The position numbers and the translations under genes are program-made. This document shows, one piece after another, positions 26,430 to 34,753 of a DNA stretch of 64,000 nucleotides. Each line of letters opens with the position of its first letter. Positions within the stretch are counted from its first letter, which is position 1. A model generated the notes under the pieces. That model saw nothing but the letters and a program-made list of their open reading frames with translations. It did no database searches and had not been told where the DNA came from. This DNA is from Armatimonadota bacterium. Lineage in GTDB: Bacteria; Armatimonadota; Fimbriimonadia; Fimbriimonadales; Fimbriimonadaceae. The stretch lies in contig JAFDWS010000001.1 in assembly GCA_018268375.1 (NCBI GenBank), positions 315,375 to 379,374 of the forward strand, given 5' to 3'.

Positions 26430-27344
26430 ATGTTTGTCGTGAGTGGCGCCTGTCGTTGCTTCAAGCCAACTTTCATCGCGCTCTGCGCTTGCGCCGCAGT
26501 CGAGGGCTCCGCCATGCAGTTCCAGGCTGTCTACGACCCGTCGATCAACAACGATGCGCAGGCTCCCGCCATCAAGGCCTGCATCAACTCCGTTCTCAAG
26601 ATGTACGAGGCCCGGTTCTCTGACAACATCACCGTCAAGATTTACTTCCAGAAGGGCGGCGGGCTGGGTTCCAGTAGCTGGGGCTACTACTACAACGGAT
26701 CCAATGTTGCGGTCAACGCCCTGTACGCCGACGCAAAGACGCCCGACGACATGGAAGCGGTCAAGCACCTCTTCACGCAGACTTACGGCGTTGTCGCCTA
26801 CACATCAGCGAACGGCAGGGCCCTTGGCCTTGACACTGGGGGGTTCATGTCTTACGGTGGCGACGGCGGCTACGACGGAGCTGTCAGTCTGAACACGGAC
26901 ATCTGCTTCTTCGACCACTATCGGCCCGTTCCTGGCAAGTTCGACCTCTTTTCGGTGGCTGCCCATGAGATCGACGAAGTCCTCGGCACGCCATCGGGGG
27001 CTGGGGACTGGCTGGCCTTCATGACCGACCTCTTCGCCTATGACGGGCATGGCAACCGCAGCTTCAACGGTGACACCAACAGCCATTCCTACTTCTCGAT
27101 CGATGGAGTGAAAATGCTGATCGAGTACAACCACTATCACCGGTCGGGTGGCGATTGGGGAGACTGGGTAGCCCACAGCCCCTCCCTCACCCAAGACTAT
27201 GCGATTTTCAGTGGTATCAGGATCAATCCGGGTCCTTACGAGTTCCGACTCTTGGACGTCATCGGATACGACCAGGTCGGACCGGTGCCCGTCATGCCTG
27301 TTTATCCAGCCAATCCCTCCAGTCCCGGGTTGACGCGCCTCTGA
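26430..27344 (+). CDS. Secreted HEIDE-type metalloprotease-like protein (NF038122-like)
   Basis: 304 residues from the ATG at 26430, with CGAGGG as ribosome site. Hydrophobic N-terminal signal (through 'FIALCACAAVEGSAM'). The core contains the zinc-protease motif 'VAAHEIDEVLG' (His-Glu-x-x-Glu, with a late Asp/Glu as third ligand) and a downstream 'EFRLLDVIGYD', the combination seen in a family of PEP-CTERM-associated metalloproteases. No sorting tail is present: the C-terminus is Pro-rich ('MPVYPANPSSPGLTRL'). Likely acts outside the cell; substrate unknown. Confidence 0.75.
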   Translation: MFVVSGACRCFKPTFIALCACAAVEGSAMQFQAVYDPSINNDAQAPAIKACINSVLKMYEARFSDNITVKIYFQKGGGLGSSSWGYYYNGSNVAVNALYADAKTPDDMEAVKHLFTQTYGVVAYTSANGRALGLDTGGFMSYGGDGGYDGAVSLNTDICFFDHYRPVPGKFDLFSVAAHEIDEVLGTPSGAGDWLAFMTDLFAYDGHGNRSFNGDTNSHSYFSIDGVKMLIEYNHYHRSGGDWGDWVAHSPSLTQDYAIFSGIRINPGPYEFRLLDVIGYDQVGPVPVMPVYPANPSSPGLTRL

Positions 27345-27443
27345 CCTGCCATCCCAAACGATAAGTTCTGACGAAAGTTGGGTCCCTGCGGGCGTAACTG
27401 GCGTGATAATGAAGTGGGAGTCTGTTCCCTGGAGTGTGTTCTT

Positions 27444-28553
27444 ATGACTCGTCTGGAGTGGAAGCGGTCTCTGGCCGCCGTTGCCTTCGTCTTCGTCGCT
27501 GCCGGTCAGTCCTTCGCTGACGGGTTCCTTGAGACCGATTTGGTCTCCAACCGGTCGGGCTTTGCCCAGATCACGGATGTGGACCTTGTGAACCCGTGGG
27601 GGATCGCCTACTCGCCGACAAGCCCGTTTTGGGTCGCGAACAACGGAACGGGAACGGCCACGCTCTACAACGTTGCTCCCTCAAACGACTTGACCAGTAA
27701 GAACGCGCTCGTCGTGACGATCCCGGGCGCCGGCAACGTCACCGGTCAAGCCTTCAACGGTGGTTCGGGCTTTAACAGCGACCGTTTCATGTTCGTCAAC
27801 GAGGACGGCACTGTCTCTGGCTGGAGAGGCGCGCTCGGTACTCAGGCCGAGATCCTGAAGACGGGTTCACCCGACAACGTGTACAAGGGCGCTGCCACGG
27901 CAACGATCGGTGGACACGACTACTTGTATATGGCGAACTTCCGGTCCGGGAACGTTGACGTCATGAAAGGCGATAACGGAGCGGCAGACCTGACGGGTCG
28001 TTTCACCGACCCCAACCTTCCCGGGGGCTACGCTCCTTTCAACATCCAGCGGCTTGGCAACACGATGTACGTCACTTACGGCCAACAGGACGCACAGGCC
28101 TTTGACGTCGTGACCGGGGCGGGGCTTGGCTTCGTCAACGCTTTCGACTTGCAAGGCAACCTCCTCGGCCGGGTCGGAACCCGGGGCTCGCTTGATGCAC
28201 CGTGGGGACTGGCGATCGCTCCAACGACTTTTGGCGCCTTTGCCGGCGATCTCCTGGTCGGCAACTTCGGAGATGGCCGCGTCAGCGCGTTCGATGCCGT
28301 GACCCACGCCTTCAAAGGCCAATTGCAGACACCAGGCGGTTCGGCCCTGTCTATTGACGGCCTTTGGGCGCTGACGCCTGGGAACGGTGGGAACGGCGGC
28401 TCCGCAGACAGAATCTATTTCAGCGCCGGACCGAATGGCGAGGCGGACGGCTTGTTCGGCTCGATCGCCATGGTTCCCGAACCGACGGCGGGCTTCGCCT
28501 GCCTGATCGGTATCGGTGCTTTGATGAAGAAGCGGAGGTCTCAGCGGCCCTGA
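27444..28553 (+). CDS. TIGR03118-like secreted beta-propeller protein with PEP-CTERM tail
   Basis: 369 residues from the ATG at 27444, with GGAGTG 8 nt upstream. Signal peptide ending 'AAGQSFA'. The body follows the TIGR03118 pattern: 'ITDVDLVNPWGIAYSPTSPF', 'GTVSGWRGALGTQ', 'DVVTGAGLGFVNAFD', 'APWGLAIAPTTFGAFAGDLL'. The C-terminus from residue 344 is a PEP-CTERM sorting signal: VPEP, hydrophobic helix, then KKRRSQR. Expected to be processed by an exosortase and placed on the surface or in exopolysaccharide; no exosortase is in the window. Confidence 0.88.
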   Translation: MTRLEWKRSLAAVAFVFVAAGQSFADGFLETDLVSNRSGFAQITDVDLVNPWGIAYSPTSPFWVANNGTGTATLYNVAPSNDLTSKNALVVTIPGAGNVTGQAFNGGSGFNSDRFMFVNEDGTVSGWRGALGTQAEILKTGSPDNVYKGAATATIGGHDYLYMANFRSGNVDVMKGDNGAADLTGRFTDPNLPGGYAPFNIQRLGNTMYVTYGQQDAQAFDVVTGAGLGFVNAFDLQGNLLGRVGTRGSLDAPWGLAIAPTTFGAFAGDLLVGNFGDGRVSAFDAVTHAFKGQLQTPGGSALSIDGLWALTPGNGGNGGSADRIYFSAGPNGEADGLFGSIAMVPEPTAGFACLIGIGALMKKRRSQRP

Positions 28554-28999
28554 CGGGCCCGCCACTTCTTAAAGTGGCGGTCAAGGGCTGGTTCGCGCGC
28601 ACTCCTGATGTCGAAATAGCTACCGATGACGCCCAGGCCCCATGGCACCAACGAGTAGACGAACCAGATTTGACGCGAAGTCATCAGGTTGAGCACGATC
28701 AAGCAAACGTTCACGATCAGGAAGGCGAACAGGTGCTTGCGCCACGTGTCCATTTCGCGGGTCTTGAAGTCCCTATAGAGCCGACTGTCTGCCTCGGACT
28801 TCTCTTCCCTCTCGAGGTCGGCCTTTCGGCGCTCTTTGTACGCCTCCTCTGCTGCAGAGAGCTGGTCACGGCTCAAGCCCAGTTCTGCCGCCGAAGCCTC
28901 GAGCCTTTGCCGTAGCGCTTGCTCGGACTCCTTTTTCTCGCTGGCAAGGAGCAGGATTGCCTCAACGTCCTTGTCGGACTGCAGGTGCTCATCTTCCAT
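28541..28999 (-). CDS. Coiled-coil protein with C-terminal 2TM domain
   Basis: 152 residues. The N-terminal 80 residues are charged and helical ('EKKESEQALRQRLEASAAEL', then an Arg/Glu-rich coil). Two membrane helices follow: 'HLFAFLIVNVCLIVLNLM' and 'FVYSLVPWGLGVIGSYF', the arrangement of the 2TM domain family. A basic C-terminus (RHFKKWRARQGR) is cytoplasmic by charge. Its 3' end overlaps the propeller gene by 13 bases, convergently. Function unknown. Confidence 0.75.
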   Translation of the reverse strand: MEDEHLQSDKDVEAILLLASEKKESEQALRQRLEASAAELGLSRDQLSAAEEAYKERRKADLEREEKSEADSRLYRDFKTREMDTWRKHLFAFLIVNVCLIVLNLMTSRQIWFVYSLVPWGLGVIGSYFDIRSAREPALDRHFKKWRARQGR

Positions 29000-29083
29000 T
29001 CAGAATCCCCATTGTTTACGTCCCTGCCGGAATCCGGTTGCGAGGTCGAGGGTCACCTTGGGCCAGTAGGGAGCTACATCCTA

Positions 29084-29089
29084 TAGAAT
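29084..29089 (+). promoter_or_regulatory. -10-like TAGAAT six nt upstream of the GTG at 29096
   Basis: TATAGAAT, six nt (GGAGCC), GTG. The gap includes a GGAG, but it is too close to the start codon to be a normal ribosome-binding site if transcription begins at the expected point. Confidence 0.5.
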
Positions 29090-29095
29090 GGAGCC

Positions 29096-30190
29096 GTGAA
29101 TAAGCTTGCTCTTACTTTTCTTGCGCTCGCAATTGCGCCGTTCTGCCCTGCTTCTGACGTTGTTTGGAGCAACGTTTCGAACCTGCCTTCCGACCTCATG
29201 TCGACTGGCGACGGCTGGAGCGCTACCCGCGCCGAGGACGTAGGTTCCTACCGCATCGCGGCGGACGACTTCGTCCTGACCGCGCCGACCCGTGTCACGT
29301 CTCTCACCTACTACAGCGTCCAGGTCGGAACGCCGGTCATCTTGGGCGGCGACCTCTACGTTTACACCTACAACGCTGGGCATCCCGGGACGCTCGTCAC
29401 GGCCCAAGCAAACCTTCCGCTCGCCCACACCGATACCGGGTGGTTCAACACAGTCTTTATGTCCAATGTCTACGAGAACGTCATGCGGCCGGTCGACCTC
29501 GTGCTACCGGCGGGCCATTATTTCCTCGCCTTCCGGACCGTCGAAAGCCGCATCGGTGGTCAGAAGAACGGCGCTTTGACGACGCGTGTCGCGTTGGGGA
29601 CGGCCCGGGCCAATTGGAACTTCGACGTGGCCGTGGACGGCACCGTGAACGACGTCTGGATGACAATGGACGCATTCAATGGCGTCCTGAACCAAGAATG
29701 GTCGTTTGTCTTACGTGGACAAAGCCTTGTCCGTCCGACCTCGTTCACCGTAAACCTGGGCCGTCTCAATTCGGGCGACGTCGCCAGTCTGGGGGACATT
29801 GACGGCAATGTGCTCCAAGTCTGCAAGTTCATCGTTCCCAACCAGACGGCTGCTCCTGTCACGGTGCAACTCGACGGATCAGCTTCCTTCACGACCTGCT
29901 CTTCCATCTCGTTCGCTATGACGTCGCGTATGAGCCATAGCGGCGTCTATGGTCAGACCCTGGACTTGTGGGACTGGACCACTGGGAACTGGGATCCTGC
30001 GAACCGGTCCGATGCGGTCAACACTTCTTTTGCGACTCGTGAGTTGCAGGGACAAGGCAACGTGCAGCGGTTCGTGCGACAGTCGGATGGAGCCGTGCGA
30101 GCCCGCTACCGCGTGCGGCAAACGGGCCCTGGCTCAGTGGCGATTTGGTGCCACGAGGTCGACCGAGCATTGTGGTACGCGTCACCGTAG
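29096..30190 (+). CDS. Secreted protein with shared Armatimonadota-type C-terminal domain (member 1)
   Basis: 364 residues with a GTG start. Signal peptide MNKLALTFLALAIAPFCPAS. The N-terminal part (about 25-205) is a beta-sandwich-like domain common in choice-of-anchor proteins ('RIAADDFVLTAPTRVTSLTY', 'LVLPAGHYFLAFRT'). The C-terminal 150 residues start at 'RPTSFTVNLGRLNSGDVASL' and run through 'NQTAAPVTVQLDG' to 'VAIWCHEVDRALW', aligning with the C-terminus of the protein at 48773-50092. No anchor motif. Function unknown. Confidence 0.75.
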   Translation: MNKLALTFLALAIAPFCPASDVVWSNVSNLPSDLMSTGDGWSATRAEDVGSYRIAADDFVLTAPTRVTSLTYYSVQVGTPVILGGDLYVYTYNAGHPGTLVTAQANLPLAHTDTGWFNTVFMSNVYENVMRPVDLVLPAGHYFLAFRTVESRIGGQKNGALTTRVALGTARANWNFDVAVDGTVNDVWMTMDAFNGVLNQEWSFVLRGQSLVRPTSFTVNLGRLNSGDVASLGDIDGNVLQVCKFIVPNQTAAPVTVQLDGSASFTTCSSISFAMTSRMSHSGVYGQTLDLWDWTTGNWDPANRSDAVNTSFATRELQGQGNVQRFVRQSDGAVRARYRVRQTGPGSVAIWCHEVDRALWYASP

Positions 30191-30194
30191 CTGC

Positions 30195-30995
30195 CTAGTC
30201 GATCTTCTTCCGGTTCGCCAGGTCGAACTTGTCACCGGCCGAAAGCGTGTAGTGGCGAGAGTCGCCGTGGGCCTCATTGTCGTAGATGAAGACCTTGCTC
30301 GGCCCGATGACCTCGAACACGTCCTTGCGGACGATGATTGCGGTCCCTTCGTCGATCCCGATCCCGAGCAGCTCAGGGTGGTTTGCGATGACCGCCTCGA
30401 GGTCGTTCTCACGGTGGCGGGTGATGACGTGCTGGTCGATCGCGCAATCGGTGATCAAGCCAAGCCCGACCAGATGGCCAGGAGACTCCATGATCCGGTT
30501 GTCGCCATCAGACTTGCCATCGGGGCCGGGGGCGCCACGAATCAGGAACGAGCCCTGGATCGTCGCACCGGCCGAACTGCCGCCCACGATCCCTCCCCGT
30601 TTGAGCACGTTCTTGATCTCTTGCTCAGTGCGCGTTCCCAGATAAGAGTCGGCCAGCCTCCAATGCCGACCGCCGCCAAACCAAACGGCGGTCGCGTCGA
30701 GCAAGGGCTTGACGAAGTCTTCGCTGTCCGCTACGTTTCGATCTCGGGTGTGGAGGACGTCCACCCGTGCGGCGTTGCTCCACGGACGCTGGGATTTTAT
30801 GCCTTCCGCCGTGAAAGTACCGTCAGCCGACGCTGTTGGGATGACGACGATTTTTGCGTCCTTCCCTCCAGCAAGTTCGAAAAACTTGGGCATGACCTTC
30901 CCCCCGCTCCCGCCTCCGACAATGAAGAGCGTTCCGTTCTCTGGGCCGTGGCTCGTCGCGGCTGCAAGGGCGAATGCGGCAAGGATTGCGACCAT
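30195..30995 (-). CDS. Secreted cyanophycinase-like peptidase (family S51)
   Basis: 266 residues. Short signal-like N-terminus (MVAILAAFALAAATS). 'FIVGGGSGGKVMPKFFELAG' opens the class-I-glutamine-amidotransferase-like fold. The nucleophile elbow is 'GGSSAGATIQG' with Ser141, and 'AIDQHVITRHRENDLEAVI' and 'GIGIDEGTAIIV' are conserved in cyanophycinases. Family members cleave multi-L-arginyl-poly-L-aspartate into Asp-Arg dipeptides; external forms exist in scavengers. No cyanophycin synthetase is in the window, so use on external polymer or another peptide is plausible. Confidence 0.85.
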   Translation of the reverse strand: MVAILAAFALAAATSHGPENGTLFIVGGGSGGKVMPKFFELAGGKDAKIVVIPTASADGTFTAEGIKSQRPWSNAARVDVLHTRDRNVADSEDFVKPLLDATAVWFGGGRHWRLADSYLGTRTEQEIKNVLKRGGIVGGSSAGATIQGSFLIRGAPGPDGKSDGDNRIMESPGHLVGLGLITDCAIDQHVITRHRENDLEAVIANHPELLGIGIDEGTAIIVRKDVFEVIGPSKVFIYDNEAHGDSRHYTLSAGDKFDLANRKKID

Positions 30996-31040
30996 TTCCC
31001 TACATACGGATCAGCCCGGCTGGAGGTGCCGATTCTCGGC

Positions 31041-31715
31041 CTAGCCTTCGCCAGTTTCCTGGGCCTGACGCGTCCCCTTCCGATAGATCGCGAAGAAGAC
31101 CACGCACAAAACCATGATGACGAGGTCCAAGACCACGGCAAGCGGTCCCATTCGCGGCGCCAGCAAGAGCATGACGAGACCAAGCACGCCGGAAGACCCG
31201 ACCAACCAGGGCACCAGCCTCATCTGCCGCTCAGCGCGTTCGAGCTCCGGCCGAAGATCGGCAATCTCCTTTTTCAAGGCCGCAACGGCTTTGTCGGGTG
31301 GAAGGGCACGGATCTCCTCGATCCTTTTGTCCGTCTCATCCTGCGATCGCAGCGACCTGGCCCGTACCCTTTGTGTCCATACCAGCATCCACGCTAAAAT
31401 GCCCGGGAACACCAGCCCGGTAACGAGGCTCGCCAAGGGAACGGGTCGGTGAAGTTCCGAGGCGTGCCAGAGCTTCGAGACAAGAAGGCCCGTACCGATT
31501 CCTCCTGCACTGCCGACAAGGATGCTCAAGAGAGCTTCGGTCCGGCGAATCCCGAGCAGCCAAGCGCCGGCAAGCAGAATAGCGACACCGATCGGCCACT
31601 CTGTACTAGATCGAACGCCCGTCCAACGGGGCATCTCAAACGAGACCGCAGTTACTGGAACTGTGGCTGCCCAAAGTGACCAATAAGCTCCGCTCTTCAC
31701 TGCCCTCACGCCCAC
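31041..31715 (-). CDS. Membrane protein of unknown function
   Basis: 224 residues. Three hydrophobic segments in the N-terminal half ('EWPIGVAILLAGAWLLGI', 'ILVGSAGGIGTGLLV', 'LVTGLVFPGILAWMLVW'), a charged helical stretch ('DETDKRIEEIRALPPDKAVA...ELERAERQMR'), then two more segments at the C-terminus. A second GTG two codons in (31709) has CATACT 7 nt upstream and may be the true start. No family recognised. Divergent from the surface-protein gene. Confidence 0.65.
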   Translation of the reverse strand: MGVRAVKSGAYWSLWAATVPVTAVSFEMPRWTGVRSSTEWPIGVAILLAGAWLLGIRRTEALLSILVGSAGGIGTGLLVSKLWHASELHRPVPLASLVTGLVFPGILAWMLVWTQRVRARSLRSQDETDKRIEEIRALPPDKAVAALKKEIADLRPELERAERQMRLVPWLVGSSGVLGLVMLLLAPRMGPLAVVLDLVIMVLCVVFFAIYRKGTRQAQETGEG

Positions 31716-31831
31716 AAGTATGGACCGCGGGACAGTCGAAGCCCAACCGGGTTCAAATCAGGAAAGACCGGTTTCTTGAAAACGCTCTTATAATGAGGGC
31801 GAGGAACTCTTAACAATTCGGGAGAAACAAA

Positions 31832-34138
31832 ATGAGGAACACCTCCCCTCGCACAGCGATCGTGCTGGGTGCGACAGGGCTCATGGGGGCAACCATCCTG
31901 TTGCGGCCGGCAGTCTCTCAGGTCGGGGTGACACCCGCCTATGTCCGCCTTCAGAACGCGACCCCAGGGATCGCACAGACCGGACACTCCAACATCACGG
32001 GAACGCAAATCGCAGGCGCCTTCAAAGGCAATGGTTCCCAACTCCTCAATCTCACGCCGGGCGCCCTCAGCCAAGCGGGCGCGACCATCGGCCAAGCCCT
32101 CAAGTGGAACGGCTCGATTTGGGCACCCGGAAATGACAATGGCGGACTTGCAAGCGTCATCCATGATTCGACCCTGACCGGCGACGGTACGTCGGTCCTT
32201 CCCTTAGGTGTGGCGATCCCGCTGACACTCACAGGAACCACACCACTCGGGACGTCGATCCTGACCTGCAACAACCTGGGCGCGGGCACCGCCGTGATCG
32301 GGCGCCACACTCTGACAGGATCTTTCGGTGTCCTCGGCGACGATACGTCCGGCGTTTACGGCGAAACCGGGGTGACCGGTGGCCGCGCCGTTTTCGGTGC
32401 CGCGACCGGTTCGATCGGCCCAAGCTATGGGATCTATGGACGCAGTGACAGCACAAGCGGCATCGGCGTCTACGGCTCCGCTACATTTGGCTCGGGCAAG
32501 ACTTATGGAGTCTTTGGCTTCAACAACAACATGGCTGGCATCGGTGTCTACGGCCTGCTTGGGGCGAAGCCCTCACAAGATCCTGAAATCGGCGCGGTGA
32601 CAGGAGAAAGCATCTCCGCTAACGGAGTCTCCGGCTGGTCCGATGAGAAAGACGGCGTCCACGGGGCTTCCGCCAAGTACGGCACTTTCGACTCCCAGAA
32701 CTTCAGAGGCGGAGTGCACGGCGTTGCGGCCGGCCTTCTGTCGAGCCCTGACAACTTCGGGGTCGTCGGGACGGTCACGGCCTATGGCACGGGCGTCCTC
32801 GGTGTTGGCAAGCAGCATGGCCATGGCGTCGTTGGCGTGGGCGGCGTCGAGACCACGAAAACGACGGTCGGCGTCCTCGGCTTGACGCAAGAAGACGCGT
32901 CAGGCCAGGCCGGTTGGCCCCCGAAGAGCGGACTCAACCTGACGACCTTCAAAGGCATGGTCGGGGTCTTGGGTCAGGCTGTCAACACAGTCGGGGTTTG
33001 GGGAGAAAGCTCCTCCCGGATCGGCGTGGTCGGCACCGTCGGCAACCAACTGCAGCGAACAGAGCTACCGAGTGGAAAGTTCGGGGTCTTTGGGCACAAC
33101 ACCGACCCATCTGGATCGGCAATCTATGGACTCTATCCAGCTACGAACAGTTGGGGTTCCATAGGGATCGCCGGGGTTGGTGTCCGCGGACAGACCGGCA
33201 CCGGGCCGCCCGCGAGCCTCGGTGAGTTGGGCTCAGGGCCGAACGGAGTAAAGGGCCAAGGCATGTTCGGCGTCGAGGCGATCGGCACTAACCTTGCCGG
33301 CGTGTTCGCGCACAGCACCGTGTCCCCGTACACTGCCTTTCTCGCGTCCACTAGCGCGGCCGTCAGCGGATCGGGGACGAACACGAACGGGCACATCGCC
33401 AGTTCGTCCTACGGCGTGTTCGGGGAAGCGACCGGCAGCTCACCCGTCGCCGCTCTGTTCCAAACTCCGGCGACTTACTCCTACAATGCGACCGGAACGA
33501 TCGGTGTGATGACCCTTGGTGTGGACTATGGCGTCCAGGCGTCCGCCACAGCAGTAGCAGGATACGCGCTCTATGGAAACGCCCTCGGCGGGTCCGGCGT
33601 CGGCCTCTACGCCACTGGTGCCTCGGCCGCAGGCGTCTTCAGCGGCACCGTGGCCGTCTTCGGTGACTTCTCAGCGTCAGGCGTCAAGGCGTTCAAGATC
33701 GACCACCCGCTCTATCCCGAGGCAAAGGTGCTCTACCACTATTGCACCGAATCGCCCGAGCCTCAGAACACCTATCGGGGCCGTGTCAGGTTAGATTCGA
33801 ACGGTTCTGCGATCATTAGGTTGCCTGATTACTTTGAGGCCATCAATAAGGATCCGGACTATGCGCTGACCCCTGTCGGCGATGCCATGCCCAACCTCCA
33901 TGTCTCCGCCGAAGTGCGCCACAACGCCTTTGGAATCGCTGGGGGCATGCCCGGTGGCACGGTGTCGTGGCACGTCACCGCGACGAGGAACGACAAGTGG
34001 GTCCAGGCGCACGGCGCGCCGACCGAGGTTGAGAAATCCGCGGCAGAGAGAGGGCGGTACATTTCGCCCGAACTCTACGGAGCGGCAAAGGAGACGGGGC
34101 TCGGCTATGCCAAGCCAGGACAGAGGCCTATGAAGTGA
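31832..34138 (+). CDS. Large glycine-rich repetitive surface protein
   Basis: 768 residues. Hydrophobic N-terminal signal region ('AIVLGATGLMGATILL'). The body has many short G-[VI]-[YFV]-G units spaced by 10-20 residues ('TSGVYGETGVTGGRAVFG', 'TSGIGVYGSATFGSGKTYG', 'HGHGVVGVGGVE'), consistent with a long beta-helix or stacked-strand fibre. The last 150 residues form a distinct domain: 'FKIDHPLYPEAKVLYHYCTE', 'RGRVRLDSNGSAIIRLPDYF', 'GTVSWHVTATRND'. That domain ends many large hypothetical proteins of environmental bacteria. GGGAGA lies upstream of the ATG, and TATAAT (31789-31794) is a possible -10. Probably extracellular; role unknown. Confidence 0.8.
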   Translation: MRNTSPRTAIVLGATGLMGATILLRPAVSQVGVTPAYVRLQNATPGIAQTGHSNITGTQIAGAFKGNGSQLLNLTPGALSQAGATIGQALKWNGSIWAPGNDNGGLASVIHDSTLTGDGTSVLPLGVAIPLTLTGTTPLGTSILTCNNLGAGTAVIGRHTLTGSFGVLGDDTSGVYGETGVTGGRAVFGAATGSIGPSYGIYGRSDSTSGIGVYGSATFGSGKTYGVFGFNNNMAGIGVYGLLGAKPSQDPEIGAVTGESISANGVSGWSDEKDGVHGASAKYGTFDSQNFRGGVHGVAAGLLSSPDNFGVVGTVTAYGTGVLGVGKQHGHGVVGVGGVETTKTTVGVLGLTQEDASGQAGWPPKSGLNLTTFKGMVGVLGQAVNTVGVWGESSSRIGVVGTVGNQLQRTELPSGKFGVFGHNTDPSGSAIYGLYPATNSWGSIGIAGVGVRGQTGTGPPASLGELGSGPNGVKGQGMFGVEAIGTNLAGVFAHSTVSPYTAFLASTSAAVSGSGTNTNGHIASSSYGVFGEATGSSPVAALFQTPATYSYNATGTIGVMTLGVDYGVQASATAVAGYALYGNALGGSGVGLYATGASAAGVFSGTVAVFGDFSASGVKAFKIDHPLYPEAKVLYHYCTESPEPQNTYRGRVRLDSNGSAIIRLPDYFEAINKDPDYALTPVGDAMPNLHVSAEVRHNAFGIAGGMPGGTVSWHVTATRNDKWVQAHGAPTEVEKSAAERGRYISPELYGAAKETGLGYAKPGQRPMK

Positions 34139-34141
34139 CCC

Positions 34142-34534
34142 TTAGAGCTTCGCCATGAGACACTCGCGGATCTCGTTGTCGCTGAACATGCCGTCCGTGC
34201 GAAGAGCATAAGCGCACTTCATGTCGAGGACTCCGTTCTCGAAGCTCATCGACATAGCGTCCTTGCTCTTCACATTGCTCAACTTGACCAGTTTGAGCGA
34301 GTCGCGGACGGCCTCCTTACCCATGTCGTCGAAACAAATCGTCCTCAGCGCCATGTTGAGCCGGTGGCACGACAAGTTGTCCAGGAAGTTCAGCCCCTCC
34401 AGATCGTCCTCTAAGGTGCTCCAATCGACCTCGTAAGGGATCGCTGCCCCGCAAATCTCCTCGATTTCCTTCACGCGCTCCGGCAAAACTTCGTCCTGGA
34501 GCTCTTTGATCTTCCTCTTCTCGTTCAATCCCAC
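34142..34534 (-). CDS. Conserved hypothetical protein
   Basis: 130 residues with a GTG start. Soluble and Cys-containing, opening 'GLNEKRKIKELQDEVLPERV', followed by 'EEICGAAIPYEVDW', 'FLDNLSCHRLNMALRTIC' and 'VLDMKCAYALRTDGMFSDNE'. The pattern matches a small conserved family I have seen only annotated as hypothetical. No signal, membrane segment or catalytic motif. Ends 4 bp from the surface-protein gene, convergently. The 219-bp gap to its right holds one strong hairpin and nothing else I can see. Confidence 0.7.
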   Translation of the reverse strand: MGLNEKRKIKELQDEVLPERVKEIEEICGAAIPYEVDWSTLEDDLEGLNFLDNLSCHRLNMALRTICFDDMGKEAVRDSLKLVKLSNVKSKDAMSMSFENGVLDMKCAYALRTDGMFSDNEIRECLMAKL

Positions 34535-34605
34535 AACAAGGCAGTTTGGCCGCTTCCAAGTGATTCAAACAAGGCCCGACCTTGGATGCCCTAAGAAACA
34601 AGATT

Positions 34606-34636
34606 GAGGGCCCCTGGAGACTTGCCAGGGGCCCTC
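34606..34636 (-). terminator. Strong 12-bp perfect hairpin, probable terminator of the GNAT gene
   Basis: GAGGGCCCCTGG and CCAGGGGCCCTC pair perfectly around a 7-nt loop. No T-run follows on the plus strand; on the minus strand it is followed by AATCTTGTTTC. It lies downstream of the minus-strand acetyltransferase. Confidence 0.6.
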
Positions 34637-34753
34637 GCTCACGCTTATTCGAGAGGTAAGGACTGGTGAGAAGCTTTCTTATGTGATTCCGCCGATCCTC
34701 CCTGCAAGCAACAGGTGGCCAGCCCTGATCGTTCCAGGTCCCAGTGGGTCGAC

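Noticed and set aside
31745..31775. GGGTTCAAATC resembling a tRNA T-arm
   Set aside because: The flanking bases do not form the 5-bp T-stem and no acceptor, D or anticodon arm can be built around it. No tRNA or rRNA gene was found anywhere in the window.
31776..31794. TTGAAA and TATAAT as a complete sigma70 promoter for the surface protein
   Set aside because: The two hexamers are only 7 bp apart; TATAAT alone is kept as a possible -10.
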